A stretch of 64,000 nucleotides of DNA, taken from the NCBI GenBank assembly GCA_009809945.1, contig WTPW01000072.1, forward strand, positions 723,476-787,475, in the 5' to 3' direction. The position numbers and the translations under genes were made by a program. The notes under the pieces were generated by a model that ran no database searches, was not told the DNA's origin, and saw only the letters and a list, made by a program, of their open reading frames with translations. The first letter of the stretch is position 1; each line of letters begins with the position of its first letter. Source of the stretch: Gigaspora margarita. Taxonomy: Eukaryota; Glomeromycota; Glomeromycetes; Diversisporales; Gigasporaceae. Shown here piece by piece: positions 35,007-46,624 of the stretch.

Positions 35007-36830
35007 CAGTGTTTTAGACAAAATCCATTTCCAAAATCTGAATGGCGAAACTGAAATGCTCTCAAAGGTGAAATAAATCTGAAATTTCTAAAATTTCCAA
35101 AATTTGCAAAATGGGCAAAACTTCTGAAACCTGGTGAAATTTCTAAAACCCAGTGAAACCGAAGTGGCAAAATTTTTTGATTTTTTTTACTTTTTTGGAT
35201 TTCTATTGTTGTATTACAGAATTATAAGTTAATTCATAATTTATTTTGTAATTACTAACATTAACCCTATGCATTGACAATAGACATGCTAGGGTTATTA
35301 TTGCGAGGATAACCTGATTGGTAGCTTATATGAAAAAGTAATAGTATATGATTGTATACAATGAAGATTATAGATATGCATGTGATAAATATTATAGATA
35401 CAGCATGTATGTACATATGTATGCATGTGGTAGAGATTATAAAGATACATGTGGGAGTAAATAGTCAATCTCAGTGCTTTTCTTACTTCACTTATATTGT
35501 CACTTGTTCTCTTTGATGCCCTATTATAATCTGGCTTCCATCCCTCCTGCCCTCTCTCTCATTCATTGCACCTAGTGCCCTGCCTATTGTCATATGTAAT
35601 GAGTTGAATGCACCACCCCATAGTGTGGGCTCAAACTCACTATTTTATGTGGACGTTATCATATGTACTGAGTTGAAGCGTGGGGTCAACTCGCTATACT
35701 TATAAAAGTTAATATTGTTATATATAAAGAGTTGAATGCGCTGCTATATAAAAATTGATATCATGTGTAATGAGGTGAATGCACCAAACTATTGCATGGG
35801 CTCAAACTCATTATTATAAAATTTGATGTTGTATATAATAAGTGAATGTGCCACATCATAAGCATGGGCTTGAACTCACAAAAAAAAAATATAGAATGCG
35901 CTACATCTTAGCGTTAGCAATCCTCAATTATACTTCGTCACCTGAGCATATTCACATGTACACAGAGTTGTTATGAGCACAATATGTAATAGCAGAAGAG
36001 AAAGTGATGAAGTAGAGCACTACTCCATCATGTATCTTTATAATGTCTAATAAAACAGCATTTAATATAAAATCTGAGTGAGAAGAATTGATTTTCTCTA
36101 TCTCTTAATACAGTGTGTAGGCAACTTAGCTTGCCAAAATATAGTAATATGTGAAATATACATACAAAGAATAATACTAGATAAAATAGCTTAACTTATA
36201 TATAATTTCAAATATATTTTTAAAATTTACAATATTAAATATTTATTTAAAATTTATAGTATTAAATATATTTAAGCTAAAAAAATATAATTTAATAAAA
36301 TATTTATTTAAAATTTATAGTATTCATATATTTAAGATACATAATTTAAAATAAAAGGAAAAATCTTAACTATATATAATAATATAAAATAAAATTTATA
36401 AAATTTAAAATATAAAATAAAATTTATAAAATAAAATTTATAAAATAAAATTTATAAAATTTAAAATATAAATTTTAAATTATATAAATAATAGATAAGT
36501 TAGTTAGAATTAGGATTTGCAAAAATTACTTAACAAATAAAGCTATTTACATGTTGCAGATATATATAAGTGTCATGTTCTAATCCACTATGCTCTAGGT
36601 ATTTTTTTAAATAAAATTTCTAATATTAGATTTCAGAACTTTTGGCAGGTTTTGGTTTTACCAATTTTCAGATATTTCACCAGGTTTCAGACATTTTGCC
36701 AGGTTTTGAGCATTTTGCCAATTTCGCCAGTTTTGGAATTATCAGATTTTCCAGGCTTTGGGCGAAACATATTTCACCCTATTTCAAAAATTTTGCCTGG
36801 GTGAAATGTGTAATTTTGCCAGAAACACTA
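35007..36830. mobile_element. hAT-like foldback element with repeat-bearing arms
   Basis: The ends CAGTGTTTTAGACAAAAT and ATTTTGCCAGAAACACTA form an imperfect inverted repeat. The flanks ATTTTAAT (34999-35006) and ATTTGAAT (36831-36838) are an 8-bp duplication with one change, as in hAT. Both arms carry tandem words of the type GAAACCTGGCGAAATTT (left 35030-35175, right 36640-36820). The centre contains the minisatellite 35585-35910 and AT-rich DNA. No transposase was seen. Confidence 0.75.
35585..35910. repeat. minisatellite, five uneven units
   Basis: Units include GTCATATGTAATGAGTTGAA followed by TGCRCC and TGGGCTCAAACTCA. Their lengths vary between about 45 and 70 bp. Confidence 0.8.
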
Positions 36831-36974
36831 ATTTGAATGTCATCAATTTTATTTGTTGGGACTAGGTTGTTTGCACTGTAGATACCACAGGGATTTTACT
36901 TTATTAAACTATTTAATTATGGCTATGATTAGCCTTAGTACATGATTTATCCTATTTATTATTTTTACTACCTA

Positions 36975-37540
36975 TAGGCTGTCTGTACCTCCCATATTCC
37001 ATACTCAGTCTTCCTGAATACACCCTCTGGCAGCTTCTTATAGTCTTCCTGGTTTTCTGCTTCATGTCTGGCCTACAGAAATCTTTCTCAGCACCCTTTT
37101 GGTACTAACCCCATTATGTCCTACTCAAAGCAGCCTTTAATCCAGTCTCTGGTAGTCTGTTCCATCCCCAATTTTGGCACTTCCTTTCTGTTCTAACCTT
37201 CTCAAAGTTACTGTACTAGCCTTTTCGAAGTTTCAGTCTTCCTTCCATTTTGGGTGGGGCAGGTCCTCCTGAGCTCGGATCCTGCAATCCCTTTCTTTTA
37301 TTAGGGTGGTACAACTCAAGCCTTCATTTCCTGGTTTCTTATACAGGATCTCCTATTTTAGCGACCTTTATGTCAGATTTTTCCTTTTCTTTCACTATGT
37401 AACTAAAGTGGCTATGTTACTCATCCTGATCCTATTATTGTAGCCATCTGTCTAAACCCAGAATTCCTCTCATAGATCTTCTCCATTCATGGTTCTAGCA
37501 TGGTTTTCGCCTCCCGTTGGACTTGAACTAGTGTAACAAA
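36975..37540. other. pyrimidine-rich, GC-richer island of unknown origin
   Basis: This stretch is clearly richer in C and G than its neighbours and strongly biased to C/T on the plus strand (for example CCCATATTCCATACTCAGTC). No reading frame survives. On the minus strand near 37525 there is GTTCAAGTCC, a B-box-like word, without a convincing A box. It could be a SINE or a decayed gene; I cannot decide. Confidence 0.4.
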
Positions 37541-38077
37541 ACAAAATTTTGCTAACGAAGTCGTAGCTCATTCGTTAAGCCAAAAATGTCCAGTTGATGA
37601 TTAATCTATAAATTTGAAATAATTCTGCAACCAACTATTCCTCCTAAAATATGTTGTAGTTAATAATCACTTTGTTTCTCATTGTTAACAAAGCAGAAAG
37701 AAAGAGAAATGTGTTGTTGAAGTCTATGATTAATTTTACATCAAAAAATTCTCAAATACTCCGTTTCAAGAATGTTTGACTATGTCTTATATAAAATACT
37801 GAACTTTCTATTCCGCTGATCATAATAAGTTGAAGTGTCACCAATTAGTTTATCACAAATATAGGGCAAGGTATGTATACCGGGTATGATGACAATAATG
37901 ATAATTTTTGTTGGCTGATAGTAAGAACAAAAATTTAAATGATAATAACTTTGGTTATTATGCCAATGACGGATGAATTGTCAGTTATCATTTTTGAATC
38001 AAATGATAATTTTTAAATGAGAATACCAAAAATCTGGTTTATTGCAATTTGCAAAATGGCTTATTTTAATTTTCTGT
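37541..38077. other. start of the CpG-rich compartment; partial copy of an inverted-repeat element
   Basis: From about 37540 onward CG dinucleotides become common. 37799-37925 contains CCGCTGATCATAATAAGTT and ACCGGGTATGATGACAATAA, which also occur at 46625-46720. This looks like one end of that element family with the other end not found. There are no genes. Confidence 0.55.
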
Positions 38078-38085
38078 CGTATGCA

Positions 38086-38996
38086 TAGTGTTTGTAGTCG
38101 ACCCATTTTTATCGACTTGACTAAGTCAATATTTAAAAAATGACTTTAGCCGGCTAAGTCGAAGTCAATCAACCTGATTGGTAATCCCGTAGCACGTGAC
38201 ATTAGGGTGGGGCCTCAACTAATAAAATCAAACATAGTCGGGGTAATATATGAAGATCATTAATTTCGGATTTATTAATGGTTAAATTTCGATATTATTG
38301 CTAATCAAAATAATTATAAAATTAAATTTACATTTATTAGCACAAATATCTAATGAAAGTGTATATAATTTTTTTTAATTTGAAGCTCTCAACTAGCTCT
38401 ACATGTTAATAGAGCTACTTTTTTCAATATTAAATGTTAAAAAATTAATTAATTTTTACGAAATTTTTTTAAAAAATTATTTGAAAAATAGCTCTATTAC
38501 CATGTAGAGCTAGTTGAGAGCTTCAAGTTAAAAAAAAATTATATATACTTTTGTTTAATAGTTATGCTAATAAATATAATTTAATTTAATATTTAAATAT
38601 ATGGCCTATAAAAAATCCGAAATTAATGATCTTCATATATGACCCTAACGATGTTTTGATTTAATTAGTTGAGGCCCCACCCTAACGTGACATTAGCTAA
38701 ATATGATTGGCTGATCACTTATTATATTTAACACAATGTACTGTACGTACGTATGATTATTGCAGCTACCCGGCCATATCGGTATTACTAATTCAAATTC
38801 AAATGTGTAAATTTTAACGATTTATATTTTATTATAATATATAATCCGTACATAAGATATATGATATCTGATCTATATAACGATACCGATAAGATTTAAA
38901 TAAACCTTAACGGCTTAGTCGATTTTATAAAAAATTGACTGACCAAGCCGGCTAAGTCGATAAAATCGACTAACACAAAATCGACTACAAACACTA
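38086..38996. mobile_element. hAT-like element with exact 8-bp duplication, carrying a nested MITE
   Basis: It starts TAGTGTTTGTAGTCGA and ends TCGACTACAAACACTA, and is flanked by the exact 8-mer CGTATGCA (38078-38085 and 38997-39004). The arms continue with GGCTAAGTCGA-type words. A Mutator-like MITE (38203-38684) sits inside; without it the element is about 420 bp. Non-autonomous. CG content is well kept, so both layers look fairly young. Confidence 0.9.
38203..38684. mobile_element. Mutator-like MITE (482 bp), nested
   Basis: It starts TAGGGTGGGGCCTCAACTAA and ends with the complement TTAGTTGAGGCCCCACCCTA. It is flanked by the exact 9-mer ACGTGACAT (38194-38202 and 38685-38693). Long inverted arms and a 9-bp duplication are typical of MULEs. 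An inner stem pairs GCTCTCAACTAGCTCTACAT with ATGTAGAGCTAGTTGAGAGC. Confidence 0.92.
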
Positions 38997-39023
38997 CGTA
39001 TGCATAGTTTTAAGCATATATTA

Positions 39024-39507
39024 GGCCACGCAAAGTTGATTTTTCGTTTGCATTACATGGATATAAAATTCGGGACGGACGGACGGATTTTTTTTTTTTT
39101 TTTGTATAATTTTTTTTTTAATTTAATGCATACAAAAATTCTGTGCAAGGTTTTGTCGATCATGTGGCGCAGATCTCCTGATCCACAAATCAGATTTTAA
39201 AGATCAGATGTAACGTAACACGATCAGGAAAAAACAAACGTTCGTTTTGTTAAAAATCACTTATTTCTTGAAATTTTGCATAAGAAACCGCTTTAGCACA
39301 CTAACAAAAAGTTTTCGTTGGGCAGTTTTACAATATAGTTTCTCTATCTAACACACGACCCTAACCCTAACCCTAATATAATCGAACTTTAAAGGATTTT
39401 GCTGCGCCACATGATCGACAAAACCTGGCACAGAATTTTTTTATGTATTTTTTCATTGAAAATGAAAAAAATAGATGTCAAAAATCGAACAATTGGCACA
39501 ATTGGGA

Positions 39508-39587
<80 letters not shown>

Positions 39588-39646
39588 AAAAATTGAAAAA
39601 ATGGGACGGCGGGTAATGCAAAACGAAAAATCAACTTTGCGTGGCC
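39024..39646. mobile_element. PIF/Harbinger-type MITE (623 bp) with a 72-A run
   Basis: It is flanked by TTA (39021-39023 and 39647-39649). The ends are GGCCACGCAAAGTTGATTTT and AAAATCAACTTTGCGTGGCC. The arms are long and include GTTTTGTCGATCATGTGGCG. The interior has a poly-A run at about 39512-39583, short GGAC repeats near 39076, telomere-like CCCTAACCCTAACCCTAA near 39359, and about 190 bp related to 58860-59035. Confidence 0.88.
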
Positions 39647-40139
39647 TTATGATTTTTCATACGAAAAAGGCTGAGGATTCTAGACCTTCACTTTACTATT
39701 TTCAGCATATTTTCAATGTGCTGCAGTTTATGCATTACATATCAATATAAAAATCTCAATCTCTCTCTGTATAGAAATAATGCATAACTGTAGCACATGG
39801 ACAATTCTTAAATTATCAATCGCATAGGGTGAATGAGGAATCCTCTTATTCTTTGCATATACTAAGAATTATCAGATATGCACGTATATACGGTGCAGTA
39901 AATCTAAAAAACCTTGATCACTTTTTTTAGAATAAAGGTTAACTAGCTCATTGGAGATAGACATAATAATGTCATTCTCAGTATCTACCAATTTCATTAT
40001 GCATAGAATTGTTAGTTATTATTAAGTATTATCTTTGAGTATTACTATGCAAAGATATTGAGAATTCTAGATCCTATACTTATTGAAATTGATATTCTAA
40101 GAAATTTATTTTCAATGTGTTGCATTATCTTATATAGGG

Positions 40140-40765
40140 AGATTCAGGTTTTTAAATTTGCTGCGCCGTACGTACATATGTACAATTCGCATGTGCATGC
40201 TGATTTTACATTATTCAATGACTCCGTTTTTGTGTTTATAGATCCCGGACCCAGAATTTTATGTTTATAAATCGGAAGAATTTTACAGGAGAGTCCCCAA
40301 AATTCCGGGTTGGATGCGTCGGATCTAGGTCGGCGTTTAGCCCAAGTTGTTAACAGGTTCTATAGCAAAATTATCAGCCGGGCATTTTTTACTTAATGCT
40401 GTAATGAATGGATATGATTTATTAGTAAAATTTTTTATGATCTTGGGGCAAAATTAATCAATTACGATCCAGCCGAACATAATTCCGATGCACTCCGACG
40501 TATTCCGACCCGGATTTTTGGGACGTCCCTGTATGAGTTTAGATCGGAATGGCTTTATGTAAAGTAGTTAAAAATTGTAACCTGATTACTTCAGAGTTAA
40601 CTTATTTTAAAAATAAGTGAGAGTTTAAACGTCTTATTTTGTTTTGAAATCTCGAAATCCGAAAATGAAATAGGAATTATCCGGAGATAAAATAAGCAAA
40701 CTTTTTTTATAGAATTTCGAAGAAAATTTACGATCATAAAAGAATTCATTATTATATAAATGAGT
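40140..40765. repeat. dispersed repeat R, CpG-rich copy with insertion
   Basis: It matches 29549-29835 on both sides of about 40262-40580. The extra block contains the MITE at 40286-40531 plus a short partial duplication of flanking text (GTTTATAGATC and GTTTATAAATC near 40236 and 40264). A third fragment of the family (TTTTTAGATTTTTTGCACCA) is near 41540. Confidence 0.7.
40286..40531. mobile_element. Tc1/mariner-type MITE (246 bp)
   Basis: It is flanked by TA on both sides. The left end CAGGAGAGTCCCCAAAATTC pairs with the right end GGATTTTTGGGACGTCCCTG, imperfectly but over more than 40 bp. The comparison with 29549-29835, which lacks it, supports an insertion. Confidence 0.75.
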
Positions 40766-41146
40766 TTACAAATAAAAATAAATAGGATTTATAGATCACT
40801 GATTTCAAAATAAGTCGTCACTAATTTAATTTGAAATCAGAAATCTATTGGATTTACTATAACTATAACATATTTAAAATCAGTAATATTTACGTCTTGA
40901 TATATAGTATACAAAATAAAATATTACTAGGAAAATGCGTAGCAGATTTGTCATATCATATGATGATAATCTAATTGCACAAACGCGTGAATATGCATGT
41001 TCCGTTACAGTAAATTACAAATTGAACACGCGTGCGAACATATCCAAATTACGTTTTTGATTTGAACTTCATAATGTTTATGCAGATTTAGTCGATTCTT
41101 TGTTACGTACGTACGTACATATGCACATATGCTTGGCGTAATCTGT

Positions 41147-41485
41147 AACCTAGGGAACAAAAAGGATTGGCTAATAGTATGTATAGTAACGACCATCTAA
41201 TCTAAAAATAGGATTGAACTGACATAAACACAAAATCTGATCGGACAATAATCAAGTTACACATAAAATTACATTATCAAATTCTAATTTAAGAAATATG
41301 ATTAGCTTAGCTTAATTTGTAACCTGCTAGGGAACAGATGTCTGAAGCAAAAAAAAAAAAAAAGATTGGCTAATAGTATGTAATGTAACGATCATCTAAT
41401 CTAAAATTAGGACAGACATAAACACAACATCTTTTCAGACAATAATCAAGTTACACATTAAAATTACATTATCAACTTCAATTAA
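41147..41485. repeat. direct repeat, two units about 180 bp apart
   Basis: GATTGGCTAATAGTATGTA occurs near 41165 and 41364. Both are followed by CATCTAATCTAAA, ACATAAACACAA and CAATAATCAAGTTACACAT. Non-coding segmental duplication. Confidence 0.8.
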
Positions 41486-42026
41486 TTTAAGAATTTAATT
41501 TTATTATTCATATTTTGTCAATATAAGGCGTAATTGTGGTTTTTAGATTTTTTGCACCATATACGTATATAAGAATTTCGGGAAATTTTGAAAGAGATGC
41601 ACCAATAAAGTCGCTAATTTTGGTCTAAATGCATCAAAACGTAATTTTGTATCACTTTGCGTAGACACTAAGGACCTCCACTACGCTCCGGATAATAAAG
41701 CCATAAACAGATTTACTAATAATACGGTTTAACCCGAAATTAAAGTCGAATTATAAATAACCGTTCCAACCTCCAGCATGAACACTAGCTTAGCTCTGAA
41801 ACACCTTAATTAATCATTGTGGAATGTCTTAAGTAAAAATGTTTTGCGCCCCTAAAAACCCTTCCCAAACCCTAACCCTAACCCTAAATATTAATTCTAA
41901 TTCTACTGTAAAAATTTTGTGTTGAAATTTTTATATACAAAACTTAAGAAAATTTAGAAAAATTTATAAAAACTTATGATAGGTGCAAAATCCCATAAGT
42001 GCATATATATATATGATTTATTATTA

Positions 42027-42392
42027 TCGTATAAGGCCAGACCAACTTGATTCTTTGTTTAACATAACATAAACTAAATGTAAGAGGGGGTGGGGCATTG
42101 GAAAAAAAACACAAAAATAATAATACTGCAATTTTATTGGTTGATTTTACATATATAGTTATATAAAATTTAAAAAATTAAGGGGTGGCAAATACTATTA
42201 ATTACTATTAATGTGTATTGGACTCATATAAATTTTAAAAAATAGGGGGGGGGGGGGTCATGTTAAACAAAGAATCAAATTGGCGTGGCCTAACCGCGAA
42301 ATGATGCACAGGGGTGAAATTACAATTTTCGGCCCGAATTAAGCTTAATTCGGGCCAAGATTCGAAATAACGCCCCTGGGCGTTATGTCTTA
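42027..42392. mobile_element. CCG-type MITE, copy 1, split by a Harbinger-type MITE
   Basis: Taking out 42035-42293, the text TCGTATAA plus CCGCGAAATGATGCACAGGG matches the start of 46002-46116. The rest (GTGAAATTAC, AATTAAGCTTAATTCGGGCC) matches too. The right end has diverged (GGGCGTTATG). This gives an order of events: CCG-type first, Harbinger-type second. Confidence 0.75.
42035..42290. mobile_element. PIF/Harbinger-type MITE (256 bp), nested
   Basis: It is flanked by TAA (42032-42034 and 42291-42293). The ends GGCCAGACCAACTTGATTCT and GAATCAAATTGGCGTGGCC continue as TTGTTTAACAT and ATGTTAAACAA. They resemble the ends of 39024-39646. The interior includes runs of G. Confidence 0.9.
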
Positions 42393-42399
42393 AATTTAT

Positions 42400-43600
42400 T
42401 TATAAAAGTGTTTATGTATTTTAAAATTTGATTTCGTATTTGTTGAATCATAAATAACTGTCTTCTAGCTTATTATAATTGATTTTTTTTATTATTAAAA
42501 ATTTTTATGTATTATAAAATTTGATTTAGTATTAAAACCGAATTAACTATAATTTGTATAATAACTGACTCTTCTGGCTTATTATAATTGAACATTATTA
42601 TTAAGTTTCACAGACACATTTTGCAAATACAGTACTACAACTTCTTGCTTATTATTAAATTTTACGTATAAAATAATAATAAGTAAATATGTGTATTAAC
42701 AATCATTCATCTCTAAAACATGATGTTAATTTATTGTTATTCGCAACTTCATACATCGCACAACACGTGGAAATCACATTGGCTATTTTATTATGTTTGA
42801 ATATATTTTAAGCAATAACCCTGTTAATTGCAATATTTAAAACCATTTCGAAATTAGCGATTAGTAAATTTTGAAATAGCATCCAATAAATTTATCAAAA
42901 ATAAACAGAATATTTGCAAGAGATGAATGGAGTTTGGATCAAATCCTGACAAATTATTCTGACAAACAATAATCAACATACAAATCCAAGAAAAAGTTTT
43001 GAATGGCGATAAATAATTCTACCCAACGCGATCTAACTTGTCGAGGTTTGTAAATTTATATATATATATATTTTTTTATATAAGTTTTATGCGAAATTAT
43101 CTTAACACTACAGTATCCAAAATTAAATTGACTAATTCAGTAATTTAGTTTGATCCTGGTAATTTAAAAATAGCTAATGAAACCACAAAAACCATTAAGT
43201 AAAAATCTTTCTTAGACAAATTTAACCATGAAAGGCCAAACTTTTATTTTTGGATTCAAAAAAATTTAAAAATTAATTTCCGGCCAAATTAGAATTTTGA
43301 AGATCATCGGCTTAAATTAGGTTAATGCAGGCCAACTACCTAATTATGTCACTGCAATTTTGGGGGTGATTCTTGCCAATGGACAAATGTTTACGAAAAA
43401 AGATTAAAAAAAAATTATACATGAGTTTATAACAGGAATGCGAATTATCTATTTATTAAAGTAAAAATTCACCATAAAAACTTTTAAATAAACATAAAAA
43501 GTAAATAATTGCAAAAAATTTATAAATATAAAAGTACTTCAAAGATTTGACATTTAATGAATTATTTATGTTCTTCGGAAATATTCACTCATTTAATCTG
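42400..43600. other. gene-free stretch of the CpG-rich compartment
   Basis: No reading frame or element ends were recognised. GGCCAAATTAG-like words occur near 43284 (see findings). Confidence 0.5.
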
Positions 43601-43969
43601 CTAGTTGTTAAAAACGATAGTGCTAAAAAATTGATTTTTTTTTAAAAAAGAAAAAGTACCTCGATAAAATGAAGTAGTACATTCAATAAATTTATTTTTA
43701 TAAATCTCATCAGGATTAATTTGTATATGTGTGCTTTTAATATCTTTTATATCTATTACTAATTCATCTGATTTAGTTAATTCCATTAAAATATTTTCAT
43801 TGTTCAGCCATTCTGTAGGGATTTCACTAATTTTTATTGTTGATGGGTAGTTTCTGGTTCACCATCCAATATTTTTCATTATGCTTATATAACATTGTGG
43901 TGAATTCTCAGTAATTGTTGATTTTAAACTACTATGACATAATTCCACTTGAAAACGTATTCCAAATTT
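43601..43969 (-). pseudogene. reading frame of unknown family with one in-frame stop
   Basis: On the minus strand about 120 codons read as a well-formed protein: KFGIRFQVELCHSSLKSTIT, NSPQCYISIMKNIGW, TGA at 43861-43859, then YPSTIKISEIPTEWLNNENI, MELTKSDELVIDIKDIK and HIQINPDEIYKNKFIECTTS. Charge pattern and codon use look like real coding DNA. The 5' side has a stop just before KFGI, so an upstream exon may be missing. A very short intron removing the TGA is possible (GTGAAC to TTAG, 36 nt) but unlikely. I do not recognise the family. Confidence 0.5.
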
Positions 43970-44654
43970 TTAACTACTAGCTCATAGTACGTACCCGTGG
44001 TTTCGCTTTGAGAACCAATTAACATGAGTAACAGCTGTAATTTTCAAACATTCAATAAGTTTTACTAACAGAAGTTATATTAAATCTTAAATAGTATTAC
44101 TATTAGAAATTAAATTCTAATGATTAAATGCATAAAAACTTAGATTTTCATCAAACATTGCTCATAATTTACTAGTAATAAAAAATTCTCGAGTAATGTT
44201 TTTTGTAAAGCAACATATGAATTATTGTATAAACGATTTTATTAGGTGAATATAAATATCTTTTATTTACTTATAAACGTATTTAATCATCACGACAATT
44301 TGTATGTTCCCAAATTTAATTGAAGTCGAAAATCTATTTAAAGCGTAAAAGTTTTTTCTTCAATATCATATTTAAACTTAGAACTAAGATAAAAAAGTCA
44401 AATTCCACAAATCCGCAGCGATGTATAATCCGTTTAAATACATGTATTGTTATTACTATAATTTTATTTTCTTCGTGTTTAATAGTTAGCATTAAAGATT
44501 GTTAATTAACGTACTTAAAGTGTGCTATAAGTAGCATTTATCTTTACACGATATATCTCATTATATTCGCATAAATTTATTGTATTAAATTCACGGAAAT
44601 TTACTATTATAAATACCTTTTATTCACTTTGTTCGTGTTGTTATTGAGAATAAA

Positions 44655-44840
44655 ACTTATTAGACACGTCCTATGTGATCACTGAATGATTTCCGCGTAA
44701 CATATTCGGTCACCTCCTAATACATTATACAAAATTCACTCGCCTATTACGAGGTGAGTGAAGATTTGCATATTGTATTAGGAGGTGGTCGAATAAGTTA
44801 TATGGAAATCATTCAGTGTTTACATCAGACATGTCGGATA
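44655..44840. mobile_element. foldback element, arms of about 85 bp
   Basis: GATCACTGAATGATTTCC and CACCTCCTAATACA at the left pair with TGTATTAGGAGGTGG and GGAAATCATTCAGTG at the right. A separate hairpin follows at 44854-44910 (GTTATCAGTCGAGTC with CACGACTGATAAC). No target duplication was identified for either. Confidence 0.75.
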
Positions 44841-44910
44841 ACAAAGTTATCAGTCGAGTCTTTAGTAGATGAATAATCAGTTATCATCTATGACACGACT
44901 GATAACTAGT

Positions 44911-46000
44911 ACTTATTGATCAACGCATCAATAATTAGCTATTCAAACTTGTAGCATTTATTTTTTCATAATTGACATATTCGAAAATTTGTTAAATATT
45001 AAGACAAAGATATTGTAGTATATATATTATGTAACTGCGATTTTTCATTCTCATTTATAATTAAGGTTCCCGACGAGTGGCAACATCTTTCGATCGATTG
45101 ACAAATGAAAAAGTGATAATTCAATAATGAATGATAAGGTGAGCAAATTAGTCCATGCGAAGTTTTGTTTTCGTTATCCTATCTATCCATTTGCCAATCT
45201 ATTTTTTAAACTCTTATCCGATAGTGCTTGATGAAGACTTTTAATTTCTTGAAGAAATTCGAAGAGTTTGATAATCATGTAATAAAACTAATTAACCAAC
45301 TGAACTTAATTTTGAGTAATTTTATTTTAAAAAAAAAAAAAATTGCTAACAAAAGCCTTAACGGAATTAATAGATTTAGATTCATTCTTTAATGAAAAAC
45401 TTTTTAATGAAAAAAAACTGTAATTTTGAAAAAAAAGTATGAATCAAGTATATCTACAGCTCATTATAACGAATTTTACTATTTTAGTGGCTGAGTCGAT
45501 TCGTCAAGGTTTCATCAATTATCAAGAATTTTGTCAAGGTTCGTCAATTGAATACGTGATAAAAACTTTTCGTCATTCTAAAAATAGTTTCGTAGGGCAT
45601 CATTAAACCTCAATTGCCCAGAATAAAATGGTATATGCAATTGTTAAGTGACGCGACAAATTTTTTTTTATTATTAAATATGACACTAATGACAAATTCA
45701 GACAAACATAGTTAAACTATAATGTACTGTACGTAGCTCAGGGACGATTATTTACTTTGTTCACAGAAAACAACTGAATTTTTCTTATAAAATGTAATTT
45801 AAAACAAATTAATGTTTAACGCTATTTAATTTTATTGCTAACTAGTGCGATGGTGGTACTTCATGCCACCTATCTTATATAGTATTTTAGTTTGCATTCG
45901 AATTACCGTGATTTTTATATGAGTTTCTGTGAAGGATTTTTTGATTAGTGTTGTTACGAAAGTTACAATACACCCCATATATTTATACACAAGTTTCAGT
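44911..46000. other. gene-free stretch
   Basis: Moderately CpG-rich and without recognisable genes or element ends. A minus-strand scrap near 45180-45290 could be read as protein but has no motif. Confidence 0.45.
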
Positions 46001-46001
46001 A

Positions 46002-46116
46002 CCGTATTGTCGCGAAATAACGCGCAGGGTGAAATTACAAATTTCGGCCTAAATTAAGCTTAATTCGGGCCAAACCTCTAAATAACGCCTATGCCCGTTA
46101 TTTCGCGACAATACGG
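46002..46116. mobile_element. CCG-type MITE, copy 2, complete (115 bp)
   Basis: It is flanked by TA (46000-46001 and 46117-46118). The ends CCGTATTGTCGCGAAATAAC and GTTATTTCGCGACAATACGG are perfect inverted repeats. The centre is AATTAAGCTTAATTCGGGCC. TA duplication suggests Tc1/mariner-type mobilisation. It is the best-preserved member of a family that also includes 42027-42392 and 51501-52238. Confidence 0.92.
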
Positions 46117-46624
46117 TAATTGGATTTCACGTAATTTTCATCATGTTATAAATAAAATACCAGCTCTATAAAAGTTCGCAAGCATCATTGAATCATTTGA
46201 TTTAAATATTGTAACCACTGAATCATCGAATATCAAATTTCAGAAACTACTGTGTTCAAAATTATAAAACTAATTTTGCCGAAACTTACCCAAAATTACA
46301 CTAACTTAATATCCCTACTAGTGACATGTGGAATGTATTAATGTTTCAGTTTACATTTAAATTAATGAATTTCTATCGTAAGCTATTGTAAATAATTCTG
46401 TTAAATACTCGCCATTCCAGATCACATAGTATGTATAGTTAAGGTTGACTTGGTTGTTATTGGATTATCATAATTTTCTATAAAGAATTCCGTTACAGAA
46501 CTTACTTGCTATTTCGTAATCAAAATATGTGGTTGAATGAGTTTACATTAAAATTATTATGATTTCTATGCAGTTGAGTTGCTTCAATCATGATTATAAT
46601 AAAAAATTCTATTACTTAGCTTAC

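Larger units (their letters stand above)
33258..36878. mobile_element. 3.6-kb Tc1/mariner-type inverted-repeat element with nested insertions
   Basis: It is flanked by TA (33256-33257 and 36879-36880). The ends CAGTTCGAACAACCTAGTCC and GGACTAGGTTGTTTGCACTG are 28-bp inverted repeats with two mismatches (the repeat continues to CCAACAAAT). It encodes no transposase. Inside are two related minisatellites, a foldback, a large inverted-repeat element and a hAT-like element, each described separately. The original element may have been short. Confidence 0.8.

Noticed and set aside
37515-37590. tRNA gene
   Set aside because: A B-box-like word on the minus strand and an A-box-like word on the plus strand do not form one cloverleaf.
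39359-39378. Telomere
   Set aside because: Only three telomere-like units, inside a MITE and far from a contig end; interstitial.
39475-39750. 91-codon frame with a long Lys run
   Set aside because: The Lys run is the translated poly-A tract inside a MITE.
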